A stretch of DNA of 64,000 nt from Globisporangium splendens. Its lineage: Eukaryota; Oomycota; Peronosporomycetes; Pythiales; Pythiaceae. The stretch's first letter is position 1. Every line of letters starts with the position of its first letter. The notes below the pieces were generated by a model that saw only the letters and a list, made by a program, of their open reading frames with translations, was not told the origin of the DNA and searched no databases. The translations under genes were made by a program, and so were the position numbers. The stretch covers positions 120,516 through 184,515 of the forward strand of contig VFIW01000091.1 in the NCBI GenBank assembly GCA_006386115.1, written 5' to 3'. Below, piece after piece: positions 43,601 through 53,781 of this stretch.

Positions 43601-44138
43601 CAGCGGATGGACACTCATCTTCCTGAATGAACGCGGCAATCGATGGGAACTCAAAGCATGCGGCTATGCGTACATGGGACCAGAAGTCACGGGCAATTGG
43701 TGCGAATACAGCGCGCTGAAAGATGGCCTGGCATACAGTGCACACTACCTACAGCATTATGAAGTCAAGTTGGAAGTCTTCGGAGACAGCCAAATGATCA
43801 TCGCAGCCCAGAACGGGTTCGACTCAATACGACAGACCAAGTTGCAGCCACTGGCAGTTCGGGTAAATCAAATCATCGCCAACTTTGCGTGGACCTCCTG
43901 GAATCACACAAAACGAGAAAAAAACAAGATGGCCGATCTTCTCGCCAATATGGCAATGAACTCCAAGAATGCGAAGATACTCACCGTTGAATCACGGGGA
44001 AACGATCAAGTTGTTATGTCCCAAGTCGCAGCTCTACTCGACAATGATATCGGTGCCACACCGTCGAAACTAAGAAACACCTCACTCTCCGAATTGTTAA
44101 TGAGACTCAGGGATTCTTCAACTGGTTGTAGATCATAA
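40690..44138 (+). mobile_element. LINE (non-LTR retrotransposon), 5'-truncated, ORF2 with RT and RNase H
   Basis: One reading frame throughout, interrupted by a single TAA at 43074-43076. RT motifs in order: GVVIPLRKKGD, DYRPITLLTTTYKLFAKVLA, QQGFVRDRLMENAIL, VMLDFMEAYDTLDRDFL, SGIRQGCPLAPLLF, and the catalytic FVDDSAVFL (Val replaces the more usual Ala). A C-terminal Cys/His segment spans the stop (CPSNAGC; HIVWSC). RNase HI follows: LYFDGGARGNPGPGGSGWT, GNWCEYSALKDGL, FGDSQMII, NKMADLLANMAM. The endonuclease and ORF1 are missing, as is usual for 5'-truncated LINE copies. No clear poly(A) tail; the copy ends near a CT-rich run at 44155-44170. Confidence 0.88.
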
Positions 44139-44623
44139 GTTAAATAGAATTGCCTTCTCTCTCTCTCTTTGATACGATCGACAAGTGGTATCGTTGCAGT
44201 CACCATGAAAGTTACCGTCGTAGGATGGGGTGTGAATGTGGCTGCTCATGCCACTGAAACCACTCATGCGAAGGCTTTGGAGTAGTGGTGCTGTTGACCA
44301 CTCCATGCATTTCGTTCTTTCAGCACTTCGAGAAGACAGAGGACCGAACAACCAGAAATACTCCTCAGAGGCAAAACTTGGATGCTCTACCATCATTCTG
44401 ATTCGAGGAGCTCATCTCGCAATCATTCTCAAATATCCTACCACCATTCCTCATAAGTGTGGCACGCTGTACCCATCGCGACCAGGTCAGACAGTTGACG
44501 AAAAACGAGATGAAAGGATCCATTTGCTTGCGCTGGTCGCAGTCACCAACCGACAGTTCATTTTGCAATTCGCCATCTGCTCCGCACCTCGCTTCTCTTG
44601 ACACTGGCAATCTGTGCGTGGCG
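44139..44623. other. 5' region of the first GIN-domain gene
   Basis: Contains (CT)n at about 44155. The frame of the next gene is open from 44459 by alternative codons, but the first ATG followed by a signal peptide is at 44624. No separate gene seen. Confidence 0.4.
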
Positions 44624-46285
44624 ATGAAGGCGTTTATTGGATCAACTGCAGCGTTACTTTGCCTCGGCGTTGCTCTCACCTGCGTAGACGAATCGCGCGG
44701 CGTGGTTGTCATTGAATCCAGCACTGTGGCGCTGCCCGAAGATATCCTTGGGGAACACCAGACACTCGTCAAGAAGTGGACGCTTTTCAGCTCGGATCCA
44801 CTCTCCAAGCTGGAACTTCAAGGTCCTGGGACAGTGTTTGTCGACTACGATGCATCGCTGAGTTCACTACAAGCCCCTCCGACTCCATCACCGCGTCCCG
44901 ATCCTTCTCCTCTTCCATCGCCTCACGGACTTCCAGAGCTTCCTGATCTTCCAACACCAACTGCTGGGTCTATTGGTGGAGAAGGATCTACCAGTGGCTT
45001 TGTCGATGTGACTCCCTCCGCCGCTGTCACTCTGACAGCGGTCGCGCAAATCGTTGTGAGTGGTGACTCGGAGCATCTTCTCAACACTTTTCAACTCGTC
45101 GTGACAAGCCCCGACGATGACGAAGACCACGGATTGGAGCTGCAGTTCAATGCGAAGTCGGGCAGTGGTCATGTCTTGCCGCAGATCTTTGTCGCGCAGA
45201 AAAGCGCGCTTCGTAGTGTGAGGGTCATTTCATCCGGCGATGTTGTCATCGGCAGCGACGTACTCGTGAACGGCCACGACGACGCGGCGCTCAAGCTCTC
45301 GACCGTCGGCTCTGGGGACCTCTACGTCGCGGCGATTAACGATACCTTGCGCATCGGCTCGTTGGTTCTGGTTGCGACGGGAAGCGGGGATGTGCAAATG
45401 CAAGTCGCATCAGTCAATGTCTCTGATATGATTTCCATCAACGGCATCGCCAGTGGCGATATTGCGCTCCTCGCAGACAATATCACGTCGCAGCGAATCA
45501 AGTCTACTGTCCTGGGGTCGGCTGATTTCTATGTGCAAGCTGACACAGTAGCGACATCAACACTTGGGACATTCATTGGCGGCTCAGGATCGGTGACTTA
45601 CTCGAGAAACGGCACGTGCGGCAATCAGACCATCACGATTGCTGGCTCGGGAGATGTGGCCGCGGGTTCGATTGGGTGTGAGAATGTGGATGTGAACGTG
45701 TTTGGTTCTGGGAGAGTACTTGTGCAGGCTCGACACAATTTAACAGCGACGATTGTGGCGTCTGGCGGTGTCAAGTACGTTGGCGCTGAACCAGAGAACG
45801 TGGTCGTCGAGGGGTTTTCGTTCCGAGGCCATCTGGACGACAAGGTCAAGCAGGCCAAGACCAACAAGTACCATACGTACAAGGCTGTTCCAGTGCCAAC
45901 GAGGACCCCAACCTATATCCGTATCCACGAGAAGAAGCACCACCAGCACCATTGGTGGAACATTTTCGGCGGTGATGACAATGACTCGGGGGATTCGTCC
46001 GACGAAATCAGCATTGACGATGATGGTGGCAATAAGGATCACAAATTCAAGATCCATATTGAGATTGGTGATGATGATGAAACGCCATCTGGTTCGAGTG
46101 ATGAACTCCCTCCAAGTATGAACCCACAGAGCAGTGGCATGCGTTTGGCAGCAGCGTCTTTCAGACGAGGACCTAGCGCTCCTGTGGTATTTGGCGTGTT
46201 TGGAGTTGTGATTGGAGTCGTCGCTATTGCTGCGGTGAAGCACCAGAAGAGACGCACGCGCCGGGAGTACAGTCGTCTCGTTTAA
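44624..46285 (+). CDS. GIN-domain (DUF2807-like) secreted type I membrane protein 1
   Basis: 553 aa. A signal peptide (MKAFIGSTAALLCLGVALTC) begins at the chosen ATG. The family's N-terminal module follows (LVKKWTLFSS; GPGTVFVDYDAS), a Pro-rich insert (about residues 85-115) and then a right-handed-helix-like repeat domain with SGD turns (SSGDVVIGS; GSGDLYVAA; GSGDVQMQV; ASGDIALLA; GSGSVTYS; GSGDVAAGS; GSGRVLVQA), the pattern of the putative auto-transporter adhesin head (GIN) domain. An acidic/His-rich stretch and a C-terminal membrane helix (VVFGVFGVVIGVVAIAA) with a basic tail end the protein. Probably a cell-surface protein; the ligand is unknown. First member of a mirror-image cluster. 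Confidence 0.82.
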   Translation: MKAFIGSTAALLCLGVALTCVDESRGVVVIESSTVALPEDILGEHQTLVKKWTLFSSDPLSKLELQGPGTVFVDYDASLSSLQAPPTPSPRPDPSPLPSPHGLPELPDLPTPTAGSIGGEGSTSGFVDVTPSAAVTLTAVAQIVVSGDSEHLLNTFQLVVTSPDDDEDHGLELQFNAKSGSGHVLPQIFVAQKSALRSVRVISSGDVVIGSDVLVNGHDDAALKLSTVGSGDLYVAAINDTLRIGSLVLVATGSGDVQMQVASVNVSDMISINGIASGDIALLADNITSQRIKSTVLGSADFYVQADTVATSTLGTFIGGSGSVTYSRNGTCGNQTITIAGSGDVAAGSIGCENVDVNVFGSGRVLVQARHNLTATIVASGGVKYVGAEPENVVVEGFSFRGHLDDKVKQAKTNKYHTYKAVPVPTRTPTYIRIHEKKHHQHHWWNIFGGDDNDSGDSSDEISIDDDGGNKDHKFKIHIEIGDDDETPSGSSDELPPSMNPQSSGMRLAAASFRRGPSAPVVFGVFGVVIGVVAIAAVKHQKRRTRREYSRLV

Positions 46286-47069
46286 GTGAACACATGAGCT
46301 GTGATCTAGCAGCATTAATCGTTGCGCTAATTCTGAAGCTGGAAAAGGCTTGCGTATCTTTCTAGCATCAGGGTTGTCTTGCAGTGCCTTTTTCTCGGAC
46401 CAGCAGCTGTTGATGGCTTCAATGTCATCGGAGAAGTGCATATCGTGTACTTGAAAAGGAGAATTACTTCAACGCTGCTAAAGACAGAACCTCTGGCGTT
46501 TGCTTGATACACCTTTGCCCGTTCAGTGCAGTGACTGTCGCGTAGCGCGAGGCATCGCTCATTACGACTTTCATGCATCGAATCATGCACGCGAATGCCT
46601 TACATACAGCCACTGAATTGTCCGTGTCTCCTCTGTCGGGATGGTTGAACAGCAGCACACCAATGCATTGATCGTACTAAGATACCTCACAGCAGCAACT
46701 TTTAGTTATGGACAGGTCTCGTCATTTCATGCATTTCATGGAACGATCGCAGAACGGTGCAAATGCGGGAATGATGGCACGTTATTGCCACAATGAATGG
46801 CTCGTCGGACAAGCGAACCATGCCAATCGCAAATCCTGAGTTGTTGATAAATACATTCTTGCCCGGAATGTTTGCGGAGTTGACAACGTGACAATCATTG
46901 GCGAGGTGACTGTCAACACTCTGTCGAGAATGCAGGCACAGAACTGACCACTTTTTCGTCCACGATCCATGTTGCACATTTTCAATGCTCTGCACTTGAT
47001 CATTCTGCAATTTGCTCTCGGCATCGAACTCGCTCACACTCCGTTGGTTCAAGCTCCTGAGCGTCCACA
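46286..47069. other. spacer between GIN genes 1 and 2
   Basis: 784 bp with no supported gene. About the same length as the mirror-image spacer between the relics at 55766 and 56471. Confidence 0.4.
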
Positions 47070-48473
47070 ATGAAGTCGTTCTTTTCGTCTACTTTGAGTG
47101 GACTCAGCCTCGCAATTGCGCTCGTCCTGCATGGTTCCGCTGACGCTGTGACCATTGACGCCAGCGCTATACAAGCACCAGCTTCCAGTCGAGGTCCGTA
47201 TCAGACCCTGGAGAAGACATGGACGATCGCCAGCTCGAGCGGACTCCGTAACCTGCTCGTCCAAGTACCAGGGACTGTCTTTGTGGACTACGACGCGACT
47301 TTGAAATCGACTTCGGATGTCGTCGCGAAAGTTGTCATGACTGGTGATTCAGCCGACCTGCTGCAATTGTTTCAAGTGAACCCATGGAGTCAACACAAGG
47401 GAGATGGGATCGAGTTTCGCATCCGCGACGATGTAAACACCCAAGCTCGCGGTCATGTCTTGGCGCAAATCTTCGTGAGTGACAAGCACGCGTTGCAAAT
47501 GATCAAGAGTTCGTCGTCTGCGGACATCGTCGTCGGCGACAGCGTAGTTATCAACGACAACGCTGACGCTGAGATTGAGATTGAGTCGTCAGGTTCTGGC
47601 GATGTCTTCATTGCGTCGACGGAGATGATGACCTTGGGAACACTCTCTGTGACTACCTCAGGTTCCGGTGACATCCAGGTTCAGACGCCTGCTGTTAAAG
47701 CGTCGAAGGCAATTGTAATCAACAGCTCTGGAAGTGGTGACGCTGCTATCCTCGCTAATGAGATCAGCTCTGACGCCGTGAACACCAAGGTTTCAGGGTC
47801 TGCAGATGTATTTTTCCAGGCGAACCGCGTGAGTGCGACTGCGATCGACACGATCGTGGTAGGATCAGGAAGCGTGACTCTCTCTCGTCAAGGCGACTGC
47901 GCCACTCATCACATCAAGGTGTCTGGATCGGGAAGTGTCGCTGCTGGGTCTATTGTATCTGAAAATGCAGATGTCAGTGTGTCCGGATCGGGCGATGTGC
48001 TTGTGCAAGCAACAAACGAACTGGTCGCGTCTATCTCTGGCTCTGGAAGCATTGAGTACGTGAATGCGCAACCAAGCCAAGTGCTTGTGAAGGGTTCGTA
48101 TTTCCGAAGGAACAGCAAGCACTCTCACAAAAAGATCAAGCAAGCAAGCAGGAACCGCTACAAGGTGTACCGCCCACATGAACTTCCACCGCGTACGCCA
48201 CAGTTGATCGTTCTCCACTACGCTGGACACATCCGTTGGGGTGACGGCCACGCGAGTTGGGGCAATGGCTGGAACATTGACGATGACAGCGATTCGTCGG
48301 AAGAGTTCGTCTACTGGAGAGCAGCCAGCACCAAGTTGGCGGCGGCTCTGCCCTCTTCTGTGGGTGACTCGAGCACTGTCGTCATTTTGGCTCTCGCTGG
48401 CGTTGTCATGGGCGTAGCTGGTGTCGCGTGGCAACGATACCGCAACCGAACTGTGTACAACCCACTTGTCTAG
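47070..48473 (+). CDS. GIN-domain secreted type I membrane protein 2
   Basis: 467 aa. Signal peptide MKSFFSSTLSGLSLAIALVL, then TLEKTWTIASSSGLRNLLVQ and GTVFVDYDATL, then a long GSGD helix (SGSGDVFIAS; SGSGDIQVQT; SGSGDAAILA; SGSADVFFQA; GSGSVTLSR; SGSGDVLVQA; SGSGSIEYV). A basic linker with RTPQLIVLHY, an acidic patch and a C-terminal membrane helix (TVVILALAGVVMGVAGVA) follow. One exon. It lacks the Pro-rich insert of member 1. Its mirror partner is the broken copy at 54533-55766, which shares RTPQL, the QA turns and the C-terminal helix. Role at the cell surface inferred. Confidence 0.82.
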   Translation: MKSFFSSTLSGLSLAIALVLHGSADAVTIDASAIQAPASSRGPYQTLEKTWTIASSSGLRNLLVQVPGTVFVDYDATLKSTSDVVAKVVMTGDSADLLQLFQVNPWSQHKGDGIEFRIRDDVNTQARGHVLAQIFVSDKHALQMIKSSSSADIVVGDSVVINDNADAEIEIESSGSGDVFIASTEMMTLGTLSVTTSGSGDIQVQTPAVKASKAIVINSSGSGDAAILANEISSDAVNTKVSGSADVFFQANRVSATAIDTIVVGSGSVTLSRQGDCATHHIKVSGSGSVAAGSIVSENADVSVSGSGDVLVQATNELVASISGSGSIEYVNAQPSQVLVKGSYFRRNSKHSHKKIKQASRNRYKVYRPHELPPRTPQLIVLHYAGHIRWGDGHASWGNGWNIDDDSDSSEEFVYWRAASTKLAAALPSSVGDSSTVVILALAGVVMGVAGVAWQRYRNRTVYNPLV

Positions 48474-49113
48474 GGAATCCATTTGGCTAATTCAATGTCA
48501 ACGACCAAGAAAGATGAATCAGTGAATTTTACTAGTTTCAATGCAAATCTCAAGGTAGTGGCCACAGAATATCAACATAGGCATAATTGTCTGCGGGATT
48601 GTACGTGTGCTCTGCATTTCGTGATAGCAGCATGAATGAAACATCACTCATTGCAGTCGCCAGACGCTGAAGGTACCTTCGATCTGATCTACGTCAATCT
48701 GACTTGCTGACCTTTGTAAGGACAGTGCTGGCACGAAGCGCAAACACAAGACACAGAGTGAACAATCTGTTGGCACACTTCAACACTCTTTCTCGCACCT
48801 AAAGTGCACACGCGCTCCTTCTTTCAAATTGACGGTCCAACGTTGAAAAGAACAATCGTAGAAGCAAGCAACGTGCGCGTACTTTCTCGTTCGTTTCCTT
48901 GTTGTATCAATGGTAAAGTTCATGTACTTTCCGTGTCAATGAGGATGCGTCAAACTGCAAAATATCATGTCACCCGCCATCATTCACCGACTCGGAATGG
49001 TGGTACGACCTCCAAGACGATGCGCGAGTGACATGGGACTGTCGTGCGGATCAAATTACACATGAACGAGCTCGACGGCATGGAACTCAAACGCAGCACG
49101 AGCCATTCCACAC
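48474..49113. other. spacer left of the inverted repeat
   Basis: No supported gene. Sequence identity with the right side of the palindrome starts only at 49114. Confidence 0.4.
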
Positions 49114-50438
49114 TCTTCAACTTGCCGCCAACCCGACACTCCACAGACCCTCGACACACTCCCCCAAATCCCTGCCATGAAGACTTTTTTGCCTTCCATC
49201 GCGTGCCTTGGTCTAGCTCTGACCTGGACAAGCACCACTCACGCGCTGTCCATCGATGCCGGACAGATAACTACTCCAACGGACATTGCCGATCCGACTC
49301 AGACTCTCGAGAGGACTTGGACGGTCTCCAGCGCAACCGGTCTCCGCAGTTTGTTCGTCCAGATGCCTGGACCCGTGGTTGTGGACTACGACGCGTCGCT
49401 GACGGACTCTTCGGACGTGGTCGCGAAAGTGGTTGTAAGGGGCGACTCGGAAGCCTTGATGAACCTTGTGGACGTCGTCTCGTGGGATGCGCATGAAGAA
49501 GACGGTCTCAAGCTCCGTTTGAACGACCCCGAGATGAGTCTGCAAGGTCATCTCTTGATGAAGCTGTTTGTGAAGGACCCGCAAGCGTTGCAACACATCA
49601 AGGCGTTGCCGTCTGCAGATGTCCTGGTTGGTAATAACGGTGGAACGGAGTTGTCGGCTCAATCGCGGCACTACAGCAAGGAAGCTAAACGAGAGCGTAA
49701 GCACGCTCTTGAAGAGGCTAAGCGCGAACGTCATGAAGCACTCAGAGAAGCTAAGCGTGAGCGGAAGAAGGCTCTAAGGGAGGCTCATCGAGAACGTCAG
49801 AAAGCTCTAGAGGAGGGTGAACTAGCACGCCTAGAAGGTCTCGGGGTGACTGATGATGCTCGTACTGAGGTTATCCATGCTCTCGAGGAGGTTAAGCGAG
49901 CTCGTGAAGAGGGTATCAGAGAGGCTAAGCGGGCTCGCAAGGAGGCCGAGCGAGAGCGCGAACAAGCTTTGAAGGAGAGCGAACGAGCGCGCCAAGAGGG
50001 TATCAGAGAGGCTAAGCGGGCTCGCAAGGAGGCCGAGCGAGAGCGCGAACAAGCATTGAAGGAGAGCGAACGAGCGCGCCAAGAGGGTATCAGAGAGGCT
50101 AAGCGGGCTCGTAAAGAGGCCAAGCGGGCTCGCAAGGAGGCCGAGCGCGAGCGCGAGCACGCTTACCGGTACATCTACGAAGACGGAGACGGCTGGTACG
50201 TTGACGACGATGACTCGTCTGACGACTTTTGGATTTCCTCGGATGCTCGCGTGGGAGGCTGGGGACTTGCTGCGACCCAGATGGCTGCTACTGTGTCGTC
50301 TTCGTACGATCCAGCTAATTCTGTTGCGGTTTTTGCGATGCTTGGTGTGGTGATCGGTGTCGTTGGCGTTGCTGCTCAAAAGGTGTTTCGCGCTCGCTCG
50401 CAGTACACTTCGATTGTCTAGGCTGGTAAGGTGCTGAA
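49114..50438 (+). repeat. left arm of a perfect 1,325-bp inverted repeat
   Basis: Pairs with 52457-53781 in reverse orientation. Both arms have the same length and give the same translation in several frames, so they are identical or almost so. Edges: TCTTCAACTTG on the outer side and GGTGCTGAA on the inner side; flanks differ immediately beyond. Confidence 0.95.
49177..50421 (+). CDS. secreted membrane protein with GIN-family ends and a Lys/Arg/Glu coiled repeat (left copy)
   Basis: 414 aa. Signal peptide MKTFLPSIACLGLALTW, then the family's N-terminal module (TLERTWTVSSATGLRSLFVQ; GPVVVDYDASL; QALQHIKALPSADVLVG). Where members 1 and 2 continue with the GSGD helix, this one has about 155 residues of charged repeats (KRERKHALEEA; EGIREAKRARKEAER; EREQALKESERARQ), including near-exact 29-residue units encoded by 87-bp DNA repeats at 49912, 49999 and 50086 (the last partial). 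It ends with an acidic patch and the family's membrane helix (VAVFAMLGVVIGVVGVAA). The repeat should form a long single helix, probably outside the cell. The domain was replaced, not merely degraded. Identical copy at 52474-53718. Confidence 0.8.
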   Translation: MKTFLPSIACLGLALTWTSTTHALSIDAGQITTPTDIADPTQTLERTWTVSSATGLRSLFVQMPGPVVVDYDASLTDSSDVVAKVVVRGDSEALMNLVDVVSWDAHEEDGLKLRLNDPEMSLQGHLLMKLFVKDPQALQHIKALPSADVLVGNNGGTELSAQSRHYSKEAKRERKHALEEAKRERHEALREAKRERKKALREAHRERQKALEEGELARLEGLGVTDDARTEVIHALEEVKRAREEGIREAKRARKEAEREREQALKESERARQEGIREAKRARKEAEREREQALKESERARQEGIREAKRARKEAKRARKEAEREREHAYRYIYEDGDGWYVDDDDSSDDFWISSDARVGGWGLAATQMAATVSSSYDPANSVAVFAMLGVVIGVVGVAAQKVFRARSQYTSIV

Positions 50439-50923
50439 TGCATCGTTGTAATGCTGCGCTGAGCACCGAATCCATTTGGGATGGTGGTTCTCAGTAACTC
50501 GCCGTCATATTTGGATGTAAGCATTTTGCTTTTCGTTTGGAGATATATTAACAACTTATGAAGCAGTCGATACTTTGTGAGTGATGCCCTGTTGATATAA
50601 GTTCGGATTACCGAGGTTGCAGTAATCTCGGTGTTCAAGACGAGGCATTGTCGATGCTTCCACAGGAAATCGTAAATTTTGGAGTCTCAAATCAGTCTGA
50701 AATTGAGACTCCAAACTGTGGAGTCCTTCGTATAGGGTTTAGTACCTAATTGATGAAGACCGTGACACACAAACCTATTTTAACTATTCAAGGGACAAAA
50801 GTGCTACTAATTTGACCTAAATAGGGTATGACAAGATTTCTTGGGTGTGATTCTGCGACTGCGTCAAGATGCAATAGAACCAGAAAATTCGGATAATTTC
50901 ATACTCGATAATCACTTTGATTT

Positions 50924-52008
50924 TTGAACTCGCTGGACGCGAAGGTCTTATGGAATCTGGGAAATCCTGAAAGACTTCTCTGTATCAACCCACGAATTCG
51001 AGCCTATGTTTATCAACTCGTCGCGCGAGTAGAAGACGTGTCAGCCATACAGAATGTTTCGGAGAGTCGTCTGCTGACGCTTGTCACTATAACGTTCCAC
51101 CTCTGTAGCTTTCTCCTGAAGTACAAGCCAAGGGAAAATGATCGCCAGCATCCAGTATTTATTGCGAGTGGTGTGATCTCAAGCAATATTCGAGACTTCC
51201 ATGAAGAGCTCGACCACTTCACAGATTTCAGTAAATCTGAACGTGTCTCCAGTGCGCACCTTGCCCAGAAAGAACAATGGCGCGAAGGTCGACTCAAGCA
51301 GCAAGAAAAATTCCAGGATGTTCTCCACGACAACAGTGCTTTGACAAGCGGATTTACCAACTCCGAACAGCTGGCCGGGGAATCATTTCAGCTCCAATAC
51401 GAATTACGGACCTGCCAAGTAGATGGCGACACCGATATGTGTACACAGGTTGAAAGCATTGTGAATCGAGTTGTTGCTATCGTGCAAATGGCACCGCCGA
51501 TCGTTCCCGAGTGGTTCGCATCCAGCGATGACGTCGAGTTGCACAGTTGGAATATGGCGACAAATGCCAAGTATCATGGAGTGTGGAACAAAGCGTGATA
51601 GTCGCACTTTCGTCTCTGAAGCCGCGTGATTTTGAAGTTCGAGCTGCACAGTGGTTTTCTGTTCGCCACCCAAATGTCGTCTCGCTCTACGGTGCGTACT
51701 ACGTTGCCAATGCTCCGTTTTTTGTATGCGAGTACGATCCAAAGGGTATCAATCTTGAACACTTTGTGCAAGACGATACAAATCACTGTCTCATTTGGGA
51801 AAAACTCTACGAAGCGGCTCTTGGTCTTAATCATCTTCACCAGCGGCAAGTTGCCCACGGCAATCTTCGACGCGAAATCATACTGATCAGCCGAGATGGT
51901 TCGTTTTAATGTTAAAAAGGGAAAAATTGCCAGTCGACATGCTATGACAAACGACGAGCAGTGGACCTTGATTGAGCTCATGACCAAACGGATCCGACAC
52001 AACGCGTG
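50924..52008 (+). pseudogene. TKL-type protein kinase relic in the palindrome spacer
   Basis: 50924-51598 encodes an N-terminal helical region ending IVPEWFASSDDVELHSWNM, which leads into the start of a kinase domain. A frameshift at about 51594 moves the rest into another frame (RAAQWFSVRHPNVVSLYGAY; PFFVCEYDPKGINLEHFV; ALGLNHLHQRQVAHGNLRR). The N-lobe Lys region is damaged, and the catalytic HRD is replaced by AHGN. Only part of the C-lobe remains. From memory this resembles oomycete kinases with a C-terminal tyrosine-kinase-like domain. It is not a working kinase. Confidence 0.6.
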
Positions 52009-52456
52009 ATAGCCTCGTTTGTTGTCGGCAAACTTCTTGAGGTCGTAAATTGCGATGAACAGAACTTACATGTGGCCATTGCACCAAAGGATACAGTCAG
52101 AGCGAGCAAAGACCACGTGCCTGCATTTTCAGTGTGCGTTTGCTTGCTTTGTAATTCGTGTGTTGCTCAAACTTTGAATTTATGATTATTGCTTCACACT
52201 CCGAGTTCGCTCATCTGAGAAGTTCCAAGCCAATACTCTCACAGTCATTCGAGCTTTTCAGCAATTTCTACAAGTGAGTGTGTGGTGCATCGCGTTTATC
52301 GAATCGACAATGTCGGAGTCAAGTTTTCGTTTCTTCAGTACTGAATTCGTTTACCCTCAGATATGAATTGAAAACAATAGCGTCTAGCACAAAGAATTGT
52401 TAATGCCGATCAACTATTCCAAACTCAGACTACACAGCAGTCGCCGTACTGACATG

Positions 52457-53781
52457 TTCAGCACCTTACCAGCCTAGACAATCGAAGTGTACTGCGAGCG
52501 AGCGCGAAACACCTTTTGAGCAGCAACGCCAACGACACCGATCACCACACCAAGCATCGCAAAAACCGCAACAGAATTAGCTGGATCGTACGAAGACGAC
52601 ACAGTAGCAGCCATCTGGGTCGCAGCAAGTCCCCAGCCTCCCACGCGAGCATCCGAGGAAATCCAAAAGTCGTCAGACGAGTCATCGTCGTCAACGTACC
52701 AGCCGTCTCCGTCTTCGTAGATGTACCGGTAAGCGTGCTCGCGCTCGCGCTCGGCCTCCTTGCGAGCCCGCTTGGCCTCTTTACGAGCCCGCTTAGCCTC
52801 TCTGATACCCTCTTGGCGCGCTCGTTCGCTCTCCTTCAATGCTTGTTCGCGCTCTCGCTCGGCCTCCTTGCGAGCCCGCTTAGCCTCTCTGATACCCTCT
52901 TGGCGCGCTCGTTCGCTCTCCTTCAAAGCTTGTTCGCGCTCTCGCTCGGCCTCCTTGCGAGCCCGCTTAGCCTCTCTGATACCCTCTTCACGAGCTCGCT
53001 TAACCTCCTCGAGAGCATGGATAACCTCAGTACGAGCATCATCAGTCACCCCGAGACCTTCTAGGCGTGCTAGTTCACCCTCCTCTAGAGCTTTCTGACG
53101 TTCTCGATGAGCCTCCCTTAGAGCCTTCTTCCGCTCACGCTTAGCTTCTCTGAGTGCTTCATGACGTTCGCGCTTAGCCTCTTCAAGAGCGTGCTTACGC
53201 TCTCGTTTAGCTTCCTTGCTGTAGTGCCGCGATTGAGCCGACAACTCCGTTCCACCGTTATTACCAACCAGGACATCTGCAGACGGCAACGCCTTGATGT
53301 GTTGCAACGCTTGCGGGTCCTTCACAAACAGCTTCATCAAGAGATGACCTTGCAGACTCATCTCGGGGTCGTTCAAACGGAGCTTGAGACCGTCTTCTTC
53401 ATGCGCATCCCACGAGACGACGTCCACAAGGTTCATCAAGGCTTCCGAGTCGCCCCTTACAACCACTTTCGCGACCACGTCCGAAGAGTCCGTCAGCGAC
53501 GCGTCGTAGTCCACAACCACGGGTCCAGGCATCTGGACGAACAAACTGCGGAGACCGGTTGCGCTGGAGACCGTCCAAGTCCTCTCGAGAGTCTGAGTCG
53601 GATCGGCAATGTCCGTTGGAGTAGTTATCTGTCCGGCATCGATGGACAGCGCGTGAGTGGTGCTTGTCCAGGTCAGAGCTAGACCAAGGCACGCGATGGA
53701 AGGCAAAAAAGTCTTCATGGCAGGGATTTGGGGGAGTGTGTCGAGGGTCTGTGGAGTGTCGGGTTGGCGGCAAGTTGAAGA
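52457..53781 (-). repeat. right arm of the 1,325-bp inverted repeat
   Basis: Reverse complement of 49114-50438. The spacer between the arms is 2,018 bp. Confidence 0.95.
52474..53718 (-). CDS. secreted membrane protein with GIN-family ends and a Lys/Arg/Glu coiled repeat (right copy)
   Basis: The same 414-aa protein as at 49177-50421, on the opposite strand: signal peptide, GIN-type N-terminal module, charged helical repeat, acidic patch and membrane helix. An in-frame ATG 30 codons upstream (53808) lies in the flank outside the repeat arm, so the start at 53718, which has the signal peptide, is preferred. Only 63 bp of shared upstream sequence is included in the arm, so the two copies have largely different promoters. 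Confidence 0.8.
   Translation of the reverse strand: MKTFLPSIACLGLALTWTSTTHALSIDAGQITTPTDIADPTQTLERTWTVSSATGLRSLFVQMPGPVVVDYDASLTDSSDVVAKVVVRGDSEALMNLVDVVSWDAHEEDGLKLRLNDPEMSLQGHLLMKLFVKDPQALQHIKALPSADVLVGNNGGTELSAQSRHYSKEAKRERKHALEEAKRERHEALREAKRERKKALREAHRERQKALEEGELARLEGLGVTDDARTEVIHALEEVKRAREEGIREAKRARKEAEREREQALKESERARQEGIREAKRARKEAEREREQALKESERARQEGIREAKRARKEAKRARKEAEREREHAYRYIYEDGDGWYVDDDDSSDDFWISSDARVGGWGLAATQMAATVSSSYDPANSVAVFAMLGVVIGVVGVAAQKVFRARSQYTSIV

Noticed and set aside
49797..50135. Ser/Arg-rich frame opposite the charged-repeat protein
   Set aside because: Direct complement of the Lys/Arg/Glu codon repeat; low-complexity shadow.
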